A stretch of 64,000 nt of DNA from Dyadobacter sp. CECT 9275 (lineage in GTDB: Bacteria > Bacteroidota > Bacteroidia > Cytophagales > Spirosomataceae), in the NCBI RefSeq assembly GCF_907164905.1, contig NZ_CAJRAF010000001.1, forward strand, positions 1,151,001-1,215,000, read 5' to 3'. Under the pieces are notes generated by a model, which made no database searches, had not been told where the DNA came from, and saw only the letters and a program-made list of their open reading frames with translations. Of the stretch, positions 35,681 to 44,141 are shown piece after piece (the first letter of the stretch is position 1; each line of letters begins with the position of its first letter). Both the position numbers and the translations under genes were made by a program.

Positions 35681-37045
35681 CTACTTTTTACTTCCAGTAT
35701 CTTCTTTTTGGGGTTCTCTTTCCAGGCTTGGCGGAAAGCCATTCAGTAACCGCCATATTTCATACCAGATAGGCACGGGACGCAAAATTACCCGTCCGTA
35801 TACACCTGATCCTTGCCTGAGCTGCTTTGGCCAGGGTTCGTCGTTGTGAGGTACCGGAGCGGTAGGGGTTACCAGCAGGCGGTACTTGCCATTTCCGCTG
35901 CTCACCAGGTCAATAACCTTCACCGTACCTGCAAACGTACCTACCGCCACAGATGGCCAGCCCGCAAATTGTACGGATGGCCAGCCTTCAAACTGCAGCC
36001 GTACATCACTGCTGTCCAGTATCAGAGGCACGTCCATGGCATCTACGTAAATTTCTGCTGCCACACGTGGTTTTAATGGCTGAAGTGTTGCAATAGATTC
36101 CCCTTCTTTGATGTTTTCACCAATACCAGCTTTTAATGTTTTCACCACGAAACCATCCTGTGGAGCTCGTACCACGTAGAGCCCGCGCCGTATATTGATA
36201 TTGGATATCTCATTCTGGAGCTTGGCAATTTCTCCCTGTGCGCTTACCCTGCTGGAGAGCGCCGAGCTGAGATCCGAGCGCGCCTTTGCGACCGACTCCT
36301 GGTACTTCGCCTGAATATTATCCAGTTCAATGCGGGCATTTTGCAGGGATTGGCGGGAGTTGTTCAGCTTGTTGACCTGGCTGATGACTTTTGCATTATC
36401 TTCCTGTAATTTCAGACGACGGCTTTCAATGTCGGTCAGTGAAAAAAGGCCATTTTTATAACCCGCTTCATATCTGTCCAATCGGGCTTTGCTGATCTCG
36501 AAAAATTTCTGGATCGCAATCAGATCGGCGCTGTCGGCCTTCACATAGTTTACGGCCTGTTCTACTTTATTTTGTGCCGAGGTGAGCTGAATTTTCAAGC
36601 CCAGCGTCATGGCGTTGATCTGTTCCATTGTAGCATCCATTTTTTGGGCTGCTGCATTTTCTGACCCCTCTTTTGCCTGTAGCTGCTCTTGCAGGCGTTG
36701 TGGTAGCTTAGGGTCAAAATAGGACTGGCTGGTTTCCGAAAGCACCAGGATGGTATCTCCTTTTTTTACCTGCTGTCCCTCCCGAACGGCCCAATGCTCA
36801 ATGCGGCCTCCGATCTGGTTTTGGACCGTTTGAGGCCTGTCTTCCGGCGCCAATGCCGTTACGGTACCCCTGCCGGGAATGGTTTGGCGCCAGGGCAGGA
36901 AAAGTACGATGAGGAAGAGAAATAGCAGGATTAGCATAATGCGTCCGAGTAGCCTTGAGCCCTGTGTTTTCAGGATCTGTCTGTCAGAAAGGATACCCAG
37001 CTCCTCCCAGTCGATTCGCTTGGTCAGGTCGGTATTTCTAGCCAT
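35681..37045 (-). CDS. HlyD-family membrane-fusion protein
   Basis: The 454-residue protein has a cytoplasmic tail of about 35 residues, one membrane helix (about 37-56, LGRIMLILLFLFLIVLFLPW), a lipoyl half (GRIEHWAVREGQQVKKGDTILVLSE), a long coiled coil (about residues 115-280) and the second lipoyl half (YVVRAPQDGFVVKTLKAGIGENIKEGESIATLQP). This is the type I secretion adaptor layout. The ATG at 37045 overlaps the last codons of the upstream ABC gene, so translation is probably coupled. Confidence 0.92.
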   Translation of the reverse strand: MARNTDLTKRIDWEELGILSDRQILKTQGSRLLGRIMLILLFLFLIVLFLPWRQTIPGRGTVTALAPEDRPQTVQNQIGGRIEHWAVREGQQVKKGDTILVLSETSQSYFDPKLPQRLQEQLQAKEGSENAAAQKMDATMEQINAMTLGLKIQLTSAQNKVEQAVNYVKADSADLIAIQKFFEISKARLDRYEAGYKNGLFSLTDIESRRLKLQEDNAKVISQVNKLNNSRQSLQNARIELDNIQAKYQESVAKARSDLSSALSSRVSAQGEIAKLQNEISNINIRRGLYVVRAPQDGFVVKTLKAGIGENIKEGESIATLQPLKPRVAAEIYVDAMDVPLILDSSDVRLQFEGWPSVQFAGWPSVAVGTFAGTVKVIDLVSSGNGKYRLLVTPTAPVPHNDEPWPKQLRQGSGVYGRVILRPVPIWYEIWRLLNGFPPSLEREPQKEDTGSKK

Positions 37046-38042
37046 GGCGCACCTCACTTTCCTCCAGCTCCAGGTCGGTTACCGCCGCAATTTTCTCACT
37101 TGCCGTTACCATATCAAAAATGGTGTCAAGGTTTGTCATGAATTTTTCTATGGCATAGCTGATCTGTACGATGATCACCTCTGCCGCTACAAATTGTCCG
37201 AGTGTCATTTGTCGTTGTACAACATAATAGGATCCCAGGAAAAGCAGCCCGCCCATCAGCATTGTTCTGACGATCACGGAGCTTGCAAAAAATTTCCTGA
37301 GAACCCAGAAATGGTCATTACGTGACTGTAGGTAGTCCGCTGTGATACGGTCTGTATTGATGATTACCTGTCGGAGCTTATCCGGCATCCCACGGTACTT
37401 GTCCAGATCTCCTGCTACTTCCTCCAGATAAGCAACCACTTCGTATTTATGGTGCGACTCCTCTATGCTGGTTTTGACTCCTCTTTTGTAGTACAATAAA
37501 ATGACTACAACGGTAGCCAGGACAGTCAGCAGGCCGAAAGTCATGAAAATGGGGTGGTAGAAGGAAAGTAAAATGGCCGAGAGCGCGATTTGCACCCCTG
37601 CCGCTACAATGTCTACCAGCAGTTTGGTCAGGCCTTTCTGAATGGTAATCACATCGAAAAACCGGTTCACCAGCTCCGGCGGATTTTCACCTTCCAGTTC
37701 CGATTTCTTAATCCGCGGAAAACGGTATGCAAATTCGAGCGACGCCTTCGTAAAGATTTTTTGTTCGATCAGTTCCACAAGCGAAAGCTGCCCGATCAGT
37801 AAAATACCACCGATTATTACACCGATCAGCACAACACCGATGAGCACATACGTGGAACTGTACAAAGCCCCATTGGAAAGCAGATTGAAAACGGCTGTGG
37901 TACCCAGTGGCAGCGTGAGCCCGATAAGGCCAATCAGAATCGCGTAAATAAAGATATAGTTGATCGTCGAGCGTTCGACATAAAGCAATGCAATGAGCCG
38001 TTGCCAGGGGGTCGGGACTTCGGCCTTCGGAATTTTACCCAT
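37038..38042 (-). CDS. ABC exporter membrane domain lacking the ATPase domain
   Basis: The 334-residue protein is a type I ABC exporter transmembrane domain with six helices: the N-terminal WQRLIALLYVERSTINYIFIYAILIGLIGLTLPLGTTAV region (quoted in parts), coupling-helix segments, and the late FFASSVIVRTMLMGGLLFLGSYYVV. It ends at residue 334 with LELEESEVRHG, just where the linker to the nucleotide-binding domain normally begins; no Walker A, signature or Walker B motif exists in any part. The next gene, an HlyD adaptor, starts inside its last codons, so this is not a frameshifted remnant. It needs an ATPase in trans or works without one. Confidence 0.85.
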   Translation of the reverse strand: MGKIPKAEVPTPWQRLIALLYVERSTINYIFIYAILIGLIGLTLPLGTTAVFNLLSNGALYSSTYVLIGVVLIGVIIGGILLIGQLSLVELIEQKIFTKASLEFAYRFPRIKKSELEGENPPELVNRFFDVITIQKGLTKLLVDIVAAGVQIALSAILLSFYHPIFMTFGLLTVLATVVVILLYYKRGVKTSIEESHHKYEVVAYLEEVAGDLDKYRGMPDKLRQVIINTDRITADYLQSRNDHFWVLRKFFASSVIVRTMLMGGLLFLGSYYVVQRQMTLGQFVAAEVIIVQISYAIEKFMTNLDTIFDMVTASEKIAAVTDLELEESEVRHG

Positions 38043-38623
38043 TCGGATTGATGATAGTAAGGATGGTCATTGGTACTTGTTGTCCGAATAAAAATGATCG
38101 GATTGTTCATTTAACAACAATTAGAACTCTGCAAATTTCTCAAAAATTGTACCTTATCCTGCATTTTCTTGTTACAGTACAGGACTTTTTTTATTTAGTA
38201 CCAAAAAAAATGTATCCGATCAGGTAACTATAGGTGACTGTTGTCAAACTCTAATTTCGTTGTAATATAACTCTAATCTGATTCTAATAAGTCGGGAAAA
38301 AAGCGGTTTGGGGAGTCTGTCTTAATGGTTTTGATAAAGCCGAATCCGGGCTAAAAAATCCAGGTATAACCACGTTGTAGAAAATATTACTAAACGGGGC
38401 CGGTGTACGGGGAAATTTAGTAACGGTATTTTACAATTGAGCTCTTGGGGGTAATAAGTATCCTGGCTGATATTTATTACCCCCAAGATATATCCAGATG
38501 CTGGATTCCCATGGAACAACCGTCTGACAAAAGGCCAGGCGATGTGGTGGAGATAACGGATGATTTTTAAAGGCAGTTGAAGTAGCAGCCGGATTTGCCG
38601 ATGAACGACGTTTTTGTGCTTTT
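38043..38623. other. Non-coding region upstream of the export operon
   Basis: About 580 bp with no convincing gene. Short open frames on the minus strand look random. It must contain the promoter of the ABC-HlyD-TolC operon; the AT-rich stretch 38100-38280 is the likely place, but no box stands out. The hairpin at 38443-38488 lies in it. Confidence 0.5.
38443..38488. repeat. 20-bp hairpin-forming inverted repeat
   Basis: TCTTGGGGGTAATAA at 38443-38457 pairs perfectly with 38474-38488. The stem continues inward through one G-T wobble and four further pairs to a 6-base loop (CTGGCT), for 20 bp in all. No T-tract stands on either side, so it is not an intrinsic terminator. It could be a REP-like or processed RNA element. 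Confidence 0.7.
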
Positions 38624-38670
38624 ATATAAAAAGAACGGTTTCTCTCAGGCAAATCGCCGGAAAGAAACCG
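38624..38670 (-). terminator. Probable terminator of rlmB
   Basis: Read on the minus strand, CGGTTTCT and AGAAACCG (38663-38670 and 38636-38643) form an 8-bp stem with a 19-base loop that can fold further, followed by TTCTTTTTATAT. It lies 24 bp after the rlmB stop. Confidence 0.6.
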
Positions 38671-38693
38671 CAAGACTAAACAAGGTAAGGCTA

Positions 38694-39473
38694 TCAGACA
38701 GGGATTGACACGCGCTGCCTTACAGCTTCATAAAGTACAATGGAGCTTGCAACACCCACGTTCAGCGATTCGACCTGGCCCAGCAGAGGAATACGTACGC
38801 CAAAATCCGCTATGTCCAGGAGGTCTTTCGAAATACCATCTTCCTCAGACCCCATGATAATGACGGTAGGAATGGTGAAATCAATACTATAGGGTGATGA
38901 ATCTGTTTTTTCCGAACAGGCTACAATCTGAAGACCGCTATCCTTAAGGTATCTCAATGTTTCGTTTAAACTTATTTCCCGGCAAACAGGAAGGTAGTTC
39001 AACGCTCCTGATGAGGTTTTCATGGCATCGGCATTGATCTGCGCTCCGCCTTTCTGAGGTACTATCAGCGCCTGGACTCCTGCGCATTCCGCAGTCCGCG
39101 CAATAGCCCCGAAATTCCGCACATCCGTAATGCGGTCAAGCAAAAGAAATAGCGGTGTTTTTCCATCTTCGTAAACCTGCGTCAGTACATTATGCAGCGG
39201 GACATAACGGATCGGAGATACGAAACATACGGCACCCTGGTGGTTTTTCCTGGTGAGGCGGTTCAGTTTTTCAACAGGTACCCGCTGAACCAGTACACCA
39301 AGTTCCTTGGCAAGTTTTTCAATTTCAGAAAGCCCAAGCTCTCGCTGAATAAATAATCGTTCTATTTCCTTGCCTGAACGAAGGGTTTCCAATACGGACT
39401 GGGTACCAAAAACCATGTCGGCTTGAGGTGGGCGAGGGGCTGGCTGTCTTAGCGTATACTTCCGTTTCTCCAT
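38694..39473 (-). CDS. rlmB: 23S rRNA 2'-O-ribose methyltransferase RlmB (SpoU/TrmH family)
   Basis: From the ATG at 39473 the protein has 259 residues. The N-terminal substrate-binding domain (VFGTQSVLETLRSGKEIERLFIQ) is followed by the SpoU catalytic domain with its three motifs: motif 1 DRITDVRNFGAIARTAECAG, motif 2 IMGSEEDGIS and motif 3 PLLGQVESLNVGVASSI, which form the knotted S-adenosylmethionine site. RlmB methylates G2251 of 23S rRNA in E. coli. The start lies within the last codons of the GWxTD gene, so the two are probably translated together. Confidence 0.88.
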   Translation of the reverse strand: MEKRKYTLRQPAPRPPQADMVFGTQSVLETLRSGKEIERLFIQRELGLSEIEKLAKELGVLVQRVPVEKLNRLTRKNHQGAVCFVSPIRYVPLHNVLTQVYEDGKTPLFLLLDRITDVRNFGAIARTAECAGVQALIVPQKGGAQINADAMKTSSGALNYLPVCREISLNETLRYLKDSGLQIVACSEKTDSSPYSIDFTIPTVIIMGSEEDGISKDLLDIADFGVRIPLLGQVESLNVGVASSIVLYEAVRQRVSIPV

Positions 39474-40738
39474 GCTTCTACTACGGGGTACCATATGGGC
39501 TGGTATTCGGCATACCGGACCAGCTCATAATGGTCGTCTACAAATTGATTGTTTCTTCGGTTAAAAGTAAAATTAACATTCTGTGCGTTTCCGCGCTGGT
39601 TGTAAGTCCATACCTCTTTGTCCTTACTCCTCTGTACCTTATCCGGCGGGCCCAGAACAATGTATATCATTCCTTTGTCGGTTTTCCAGCCTTCCTTATA
39701 GGTTGTAAAGAGCTGGTTGGCTTCTTCCACACGTCCGTAAAAAGAGCGGATAGACTGCTGCGCCACAGGTGCGTTGCCGTTCATAAGCGAAAGCCAGTAT
39801 TTATCGAGCGTCTTTTTATAGTTCTCGGCTTTTTTTATCTCATTTATTTCTGTGTTGGTACTCACATACAGCAGAGGTTCCAGCAGGAGCTCCGGACGTG
39901 TAACTTTCGGATACCTTTCGTTTACGACCAGTAATCCGAGTCCTTCACTATGGGTAGTATCCGTAAAGATATTGTACAACCCTTCTTTTGTAAATTTGAG
40001 CGGTTCGTCAGAACTGATGGTGAAAGAGCTGTCAACATCCAGTGATTTGGAAACGCCTTTTGGTGCGGTGTTCATAGGAGAACCGGCAGCTTCAAATGTA
40101 TGGTCGTAATAAAAAACATGGAGCTGGTCCTTCCCGCCGTTAATCTTTTTAAGTGTGAAAGTCTGGTTGGTATTAATGTAATGGCGCTGCAGGGGTTCAT
40201 CACTGGCATCGGTATAGATACCGTACAGATCCCCGGTTGTCTGTTTCTTAAAGCGAATGGTAAGATCGTTCAATACTTTTTTTAGCGTACCCGTCTGGCT
40301 GATTTCGCTTAACAAAACACCGTAATCACGATTGGGACTTTTTACATCAAAACTGATAACGATTTTGTTGTCTATACGTCTGACGTTATCCGTGTCCAGT
40401 TTTACGTTGCCGTAACCCAGGCGTTCACGTGTTCCGTAATCAGAATAGATGACATAGTTCAGGTTAAAAACGCTGATAAACTCCGATGGAGTGATGATAT
40501 TTTTACCTTTGTAGGCATCCACATATAAAAACACCTTTGTCTGTGTGGTGTCCCGCAGCAGATATTTGCTCTGAATGGCTATCACCGAAAGCTCTTCTGC
40601 GGGTTCCGGCTGAACCTGCCGCTCCGAAGACCTCACCTGCGCTTCGGGTATTTTTTTCATTGTTTTATTCGACGACGAACATCCTGTGAAGGCAATAACC
40701 GACACCAGGAAAAGGCAGAATCCGAAAAATGTTTTCAT
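39449..40738 (-). CDS. GWxTD-domain lipoprotein
   Basis: From the ATG at 40738 the protein has 429 residues with a lipoprotein signal (LFLVSVIAFTGC); an ATG six codons earlier is also possible. A strand-rich middle part leads to the GWxTD domain near the C-terminus: EGWKTDKGMIYIVLGPPDKVQ, then EVWTYNQ and the terminal VDDHYELVRYAEYQPIWYP. The domain is found in Bacteroidota and Acidobacteriota and has no known function. It shares an operon with rlmB. Confidence 0.85.
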   Translation of the reverse strand: MKTFFGFCLFLVSVIAFTGCSSSNKTMKKIPEAQVRSSERQVQPEPAEELSVIAIQSKYLLRDTTQTKVFLYVDAYKGKNIITPSEFISVFNLNYVIYSDYGTRERLGYGNVKLDTDNVRRIDNKIVISFDVKSPNRDYGVLLSEISQTGTLKKVLNDLTIRFKKQTTGDLYGIYTDASDEPLQRHYINTNQTFTLKKINGGKDQLHVFYYDHTFEAAGSPMNTAPKGVSKSLDVDSSFTISSDEPLKFTKEGLYNIFTDTTHSEGLGLLVVNERYPKVTRPELLLEPLLYVSTNTEINEIKKAENYKKTLDKYWLSLMNGNAPVAQQSIRSFYGRVEEANQLFTTYKEGWKTDKGMIYIVLGPPDKVQRSKDKEVWTYNQRGNAQNVNFTFNRRNNQFVDDHYELVRYAEYQPIWYPVVEAWRNGSIR

Positions 40739-40808
40739 AGACCAGAATATCTTCATTTGTCAAATAACGAACGAAGTGGTAAAATTACCCAATAAAACCG
40801 TTAAAAAA

Positions 40809-41702
40809 TTATTGTGGGCCATTCTTGCTCTCCCGATTCGCGTTTTTGATCTGTTCTTCTATCGCATTCCATTGCTGGTCAGACACTTCCCTCAGGAAAT
40901 TAAACTGTCCTCCGTTCAGTACTTCTCCGCCATCCAGGGTAATCACCTCACCAGTCATATAGGCCGAAAAGTCTGAGACCAGATAAGCCGCCAGATTTGC
41001 CAGCTCCTGATGCTCTCCCGTCCTTTCAAGTGGGATACGGTTTTCAAAAGAGAATTTCCTGGAAAGTTCTTCCGGAAACAGCCTGTCCCATGCTCCCTTT
41101 GTGGGAAAAGGGCCTGGTGCAATGGCATTTAGTCTGATCCCGTGTTTTGCCCATTCAAAAGCCAGCGATTTGGTCATCGCCAGTACACCTGCCTTCGCCA
41201 TTGCCGAAGGGACCACCCAGCCCGAACCTGTCCAGGCATAGGTAGTGGATATGTTGAGGACTGTACCTTTGATCCTATTTTCAATCCAGTATTTACCCAG
41301 CGCAAGTGTAAAATAATACGTGCCGCGTAAAACAATGTCAACTACCACATCGACGGCCTTATAGGAAAGCCTCTCGGTTGGGCTTATAAAATTACCTGCC
41401 GAATTGTTGACCAGCCCATTGACTTGTCCGAATTTTTCGATCGCCAAGGAAATAACGTTTTCGATCTGTTCGGGTTTTCGCACATCACAGGGCAGGGCTA
41501 ATACGTTACCACCCGTTGTTTCGGTTAATTCTTTTGCTGTGGCTTCCAGCACTTCGGATTTACGGCTGCAGATGACAATATTGGCACCCAGTTTTAGGAA
41601 ATAACCGGCCATTGATTTTCCCAGCCCCGTTCCACCTCCGGTGATAATGATGGTTTTATCTTTCAGGGATCCTTCCCTTAACATTCCTTCAAGGTGTTGC
41701 AT
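40809..41702 (-). CDS. 2,4-dienoyl-CoA reductase-like SDR
   Basis: The 297-residue protein is a short-chain dehydrogenase with TGGGTGLGKSMA as the nucleotide loop and NNSAGNF as the structural motif. The catalytic region reads GWVVPSAMAKAGV: the usual YxxxK is replaced by SxxxK, as in mitochondrial DECR1 (VVPSASAKAGV), and the C-terminus (GGQFNFLREVSDQQWNAIEEQI) is strikingly DECR1-like. DECR reduces 2,4-dienoyl-CoA with NADPH during oxidation of unsaturated fatty acids. It follows a dienoyl-CoA isomerase-type gene by 10 bp, which supports this role. Confidence 0.85.
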   Translation of the reverse strand: MQHLEGMLREGSLKDKTIIITGGGTGLGKSMAGYFLKLGANIVICSRKSEVLEATAKELTETTGGNVLALPCDVRKPEQIENVISLAIEKFGQVNGLVNNSAGNFISPTERLSYKAVDVVVDIVLRGTYYFTLALGKYWIENRIKGTVLNISTTYAWTGSGWVVPSAMAKAGVLAMTKSLAFEWAKHGIRLNAIAPGPFPTKGAWDRLFPEELSRKFSFENRIPLERTGEHQELANLAAYLVSDFSAYMTGEVITLDGGEVLNGGQFNFLREVSDQQWNAIEEQIKNANRESKNGPQ

Positions 41703-41712
41703 ACATTTCCTT

Positions 41713-42525
41713 TTAGTTTTTGAACTGTGGTGCCCGTTTTTCAGCTATGGCCCTAAAAGCTTCTTTCAAATCATCGGAAACCATCCTGGATGCGTTCCAG
41801 GTAGCAACATACTGCAGGCCATCGGCAACGGAATGATCCATACTGTAATTCAGTATATGCTTTGTTCCGCGAGTAGCCAACGGTGATTTGGAGGCTATCT
41901 GGGCAGCAATACCGGACACGTGGCGTAGTAATTCTTCTTTATTGATCAGACATGCATTCACGAACCCGATTTGCTGAGCTTCCTTTGCTGGCAGATTTCT
42001 GCCAGTAAATGCCAGTTCACGGATATACCCCTGCGGTATCAGCCGGGGTAATCTCTGTAGCGTTCCCAAATCTGCGACCATGCCTAAATCAATTTCTTTA
42101 ATGGCAAAAAAAGCATCTTCACTTGTGTACCGGACATCACAGGCACTGGCGATATCGAGCCCGGCACCGAGGCAGGCACCTGAAACCATTGCCAAAACGG
42201 GTTTTGCACAATCTGCTATGGCCATCACTGCTGTTTGCAAGGAGGTGATCGCTTTCAGGAGCTTTTCCGATTTTAGCGCCTCGCAGCTCTCCTCCTGGGA
42301 ACTTATAAGACTTTGAAATAGCTGAAGATCTATTCCTGAGCAAAAATGTTTTCCCTCACCAGCGAGGATCACTACCCGTACTTCCCTTAGTTCATTTATT
42401 TCCTGAAAAACTGTCTTTAATTCTGTCCAGCATTCCTGATCCAGGGAATTAGCTTTTTCGGGGCGGTTGAAAGATACAAAGGCAATATGATCCTCAACAT
42501 GAAACAGCAAAGTTTTATAAGTCAT
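41713..42525 (-). CDS. Delta3,5-delta2,4-dienoyl-CoA isomerase-like crotonase
   Basis: The 270-residue crotonase-fold protein has the first oxyanion segment KHFCSGIDL and the second GACLGAGLDIASACDVRY. The later motif KEIDLGMVADLGTLQRLP is nearly that of mammalian ECH1 (KEVDVGLAADVGTLQRLP), including the Glu and Asp used by the isomerase. It therefore most likely converts 3,5-dienoyl-CoA to 2,4-dienoyl-CoA. The product is the substrate of the reductase encoded 10 bp downstream, a two-step module for fatty acids with double bonds at odd positions. Confidence 0.85.
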   Translation of the reverse strand: MTYKTLLFHVEDHIAFVSFNRPEKANSLDQECWTELKTVFQEINELREVRVVILAGEGKHFCSGIDLQLFQSLISSQEESCEALKSEKLLKAITSLQTAVMAIADCAKPVLAMVSGACLGAGLDIASACDVRYTSEDAFFAIKEIDLGMVADLGTLQRLPRLIPQGYIRELAFTGRNLPAKEAQQIGFVNACLINKEELLRHVSGIAAQIASKSPLATRGTKHILNYSMDHSVADGLQYVATWNASRMVSDDLKEAFRAIAEKRAPQFKN

Positions 42526-42637
42526 ACCGGATGCTATCTTAACAACAGGAAGTGATTATTATGCAAGCATACTATTCGACAAATATAAAAATTTTAACAT
42601 ATAATATTACAAATAAATGCGATCCTGCAGGCCGGGA

Positions 42638-43558
42638 TTATTGCTGGGCTAGTAAGTAAAGGACAGCCATTCTTACTGCTACACCATTTTCTACCTGATC
42701 CAGAATAATGGAATGGCGGGAGTCTGCGGCATCCGAAGAAAGTTCGACACCTCTGTTAATGGGCCCAGGGTGCATGAGTACGATTTCTTTGCCCAGGTCA
42801 TCCAGCATTGCTTTGCTGATCCCGAAAAAGAGAGCGTATTCGCGGAGTGACGGGAAATATTTGATCTGCTGTCTTTCAAGTTGTATCCGGAGCACATTGG
42901 CAACATCACACCATTGTAATGCCTGCTTCACATCATGGGATATTTTAACGCCAAGCTCGGCCAGGTGTTTGGGAATCAGGGTAGAAGGTCCGCAGACCAT
43001 TACTTCGGCGCCCAGCTTGCGGAGGCAGAAAATATTTGACAGCGCAACGCGGGAGTGGGTAATATCACCGATAATGGCAATTTTTTTACCTGCCAGATCT
43101 CCCAGTTTTTCTTTCATGGAAAAGGCATCCAGTAAAGCTTGTGTGGGGTGTTCGTGCGTACCATCTCCTGCATTGACCACGTTAGCGGCGATGCGGTCTG
43201 CCAAATAATGCGGTGCTCCGGGGCTGCTGTGGCGCATCACAATCATGTCCACCTTCATGGCCAGAATGTTATTTACAGTGTCCAGCAGGGTTTCCCCTTT
43301 TTTTACGGAACTGCCCGATGCCGAAAAGTTGACTACATCAGCAGACAGTCGTTTTTCGGCGAGTTCGAAGGATAACCTGGTTCTGGTTGAATTTTCAAAA
43401 AAAACGTTGGCAATGGTGATGTCCCTTAGAGAGGGGACTTTCTTGATCGGCCGGTTAATAACCTCTTTGAACTGCGTGGCTGTTTCCAGTATAGTTTGGA
43501 TGTCGTTCTCGTTCAGGTTTTTAATTCCAAGTAAGTGCCGGACCGAAAGTTTTGTCAT
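42638..43558 (-). CDS. pyrB: Aspartate carbamoyltransferase catalytic subunit
   Basis: From the ATG at 43558 (MTKLSVRHLLGIKNL) the protein has 306 residues, the usual length. The carbamoyl-phosphate site FFENSTRTRLSFE, the HEHPTQALLDAFS motif, and the aspartate-site MHPGPINRGVE are present. It catalyses the first committed step of pyrimidine synthesis. A longer in-frame start at 43615 would add a hydrophobic extension not seen in the family. No pyrI or pyrR gene is next to it. Confidence 0.96.
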   Translation of the reverse strand: MTKLSVRHLLGIKNLNENDIQTILETATQFKEVINRPIKKVPSLRDITIANVFFENSTRTRLSFELAEKRLSADVVNFSASGSSVKKGETLLDTVNNILAMKVDMIVMRHSSPGAPHYLADRIAANVVNAGDGTHEHPTQALLDAFSMKEKLGDLAGKKIAIIGDITHSRVALSNIFCLRKLGAEVMVCGPSTLIPKHLAELGVKISHDVKQALQWCDVANVLRIQLERQQIKYFPSLREYALFFGISKAMLDDLGKEIVLMHPGPINRGVELSSDAADSRHSIILDQVENGVAVRMAVLYLLAQQ

Positions 43559-43581
43559 TGATGATATGCAAGAAAGTTTGG

Positions 43582-43611
43582 CAAAGATAATAAGGAAGGC
43601 GCATTCGGAAA
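43582..43611 (-). promoter_or_regulatory. Promoter of pyrB
   Basis: On the minus strand TATCTTTG (43589-43582) is an exact TAnnTTTG -7 box, with TTTC (43611-43608) 18 bp upstream as a near -33 box. Transcription would start about 18 bp before the pyrB ATG, leaving almost no leader and so no room for an attenuator. Confidence 0.6.
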
Positions 43612-44141
43612 GCACAAACTTTTATTTTTTGAAAGGATTGATCCCGCTCAATCCTTCACTCGGTTTTATCCCGACTTGGTTTATCTGATCAGCCGCACAG
43701 CCCGGCAGAAGGACGCCACCCCTGAAAACTATCAAATTTTTTAGTTCATCCCGCATGGATCAGCACCGTGTAACGGTTGACAAAGCAGCATCAGGCAAAA
43801 CCCTTTTCCCTTTACGCAATCGCTGCTGTAACATATTTAATCGGGTTGTAGTATTGGAACTTAAATAAGTAGTTATATTTTTGTAAAAATCACAAAATAT
43901 TCTACTACTATAAAACTAGTTTGTAGAATATTTTCAATAAAAATGTTTTGATACTTCTTTGAAAAATTCATTCTGTTGAAAATCATCATAAATGTATGTA
44001 AGGCTGCCAGTTTAGTACCCACACTTTTTTCAGATTTTCAGTCAGTTCCAAAAGAAGGCTTTTGTCTGATTTTGGGTGCGAACATTTTTTACTTCCCGCA
44101 TTCGGCCTCCGGGTTATTGAAAAACACACCATACTAATTAT
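43612..44141. other. Non-coding region between pyrB and the exported esterase
   Basis: About 530 bp between divergent genes with no convincing coding frame. The notable feature is the inverted repeat at 43894-43934. No -7 box that fits well precedes the plus-strand gene. Confidence 0.5.
43894..43934. repeat. 12-bp perfect inverted repeat, AT-rich
   Basis: AAAATATTCTAC (43894-43905) is the exact reverse complement of 43923-43934, with a 17-base spacer. It lies about 210 bp before the exported esterase gene. A regulatory site or RNA structure is possible; low complexity lowers its weight. Confidence 0.5.

Noticed and set aside
38431..38673. 80-codon minus-strand open frame in the rlmB/export-operon gap
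   Set aside because: It spans both the 20-bp hairpin and the rlmB terminator, so coding is very unlikely.
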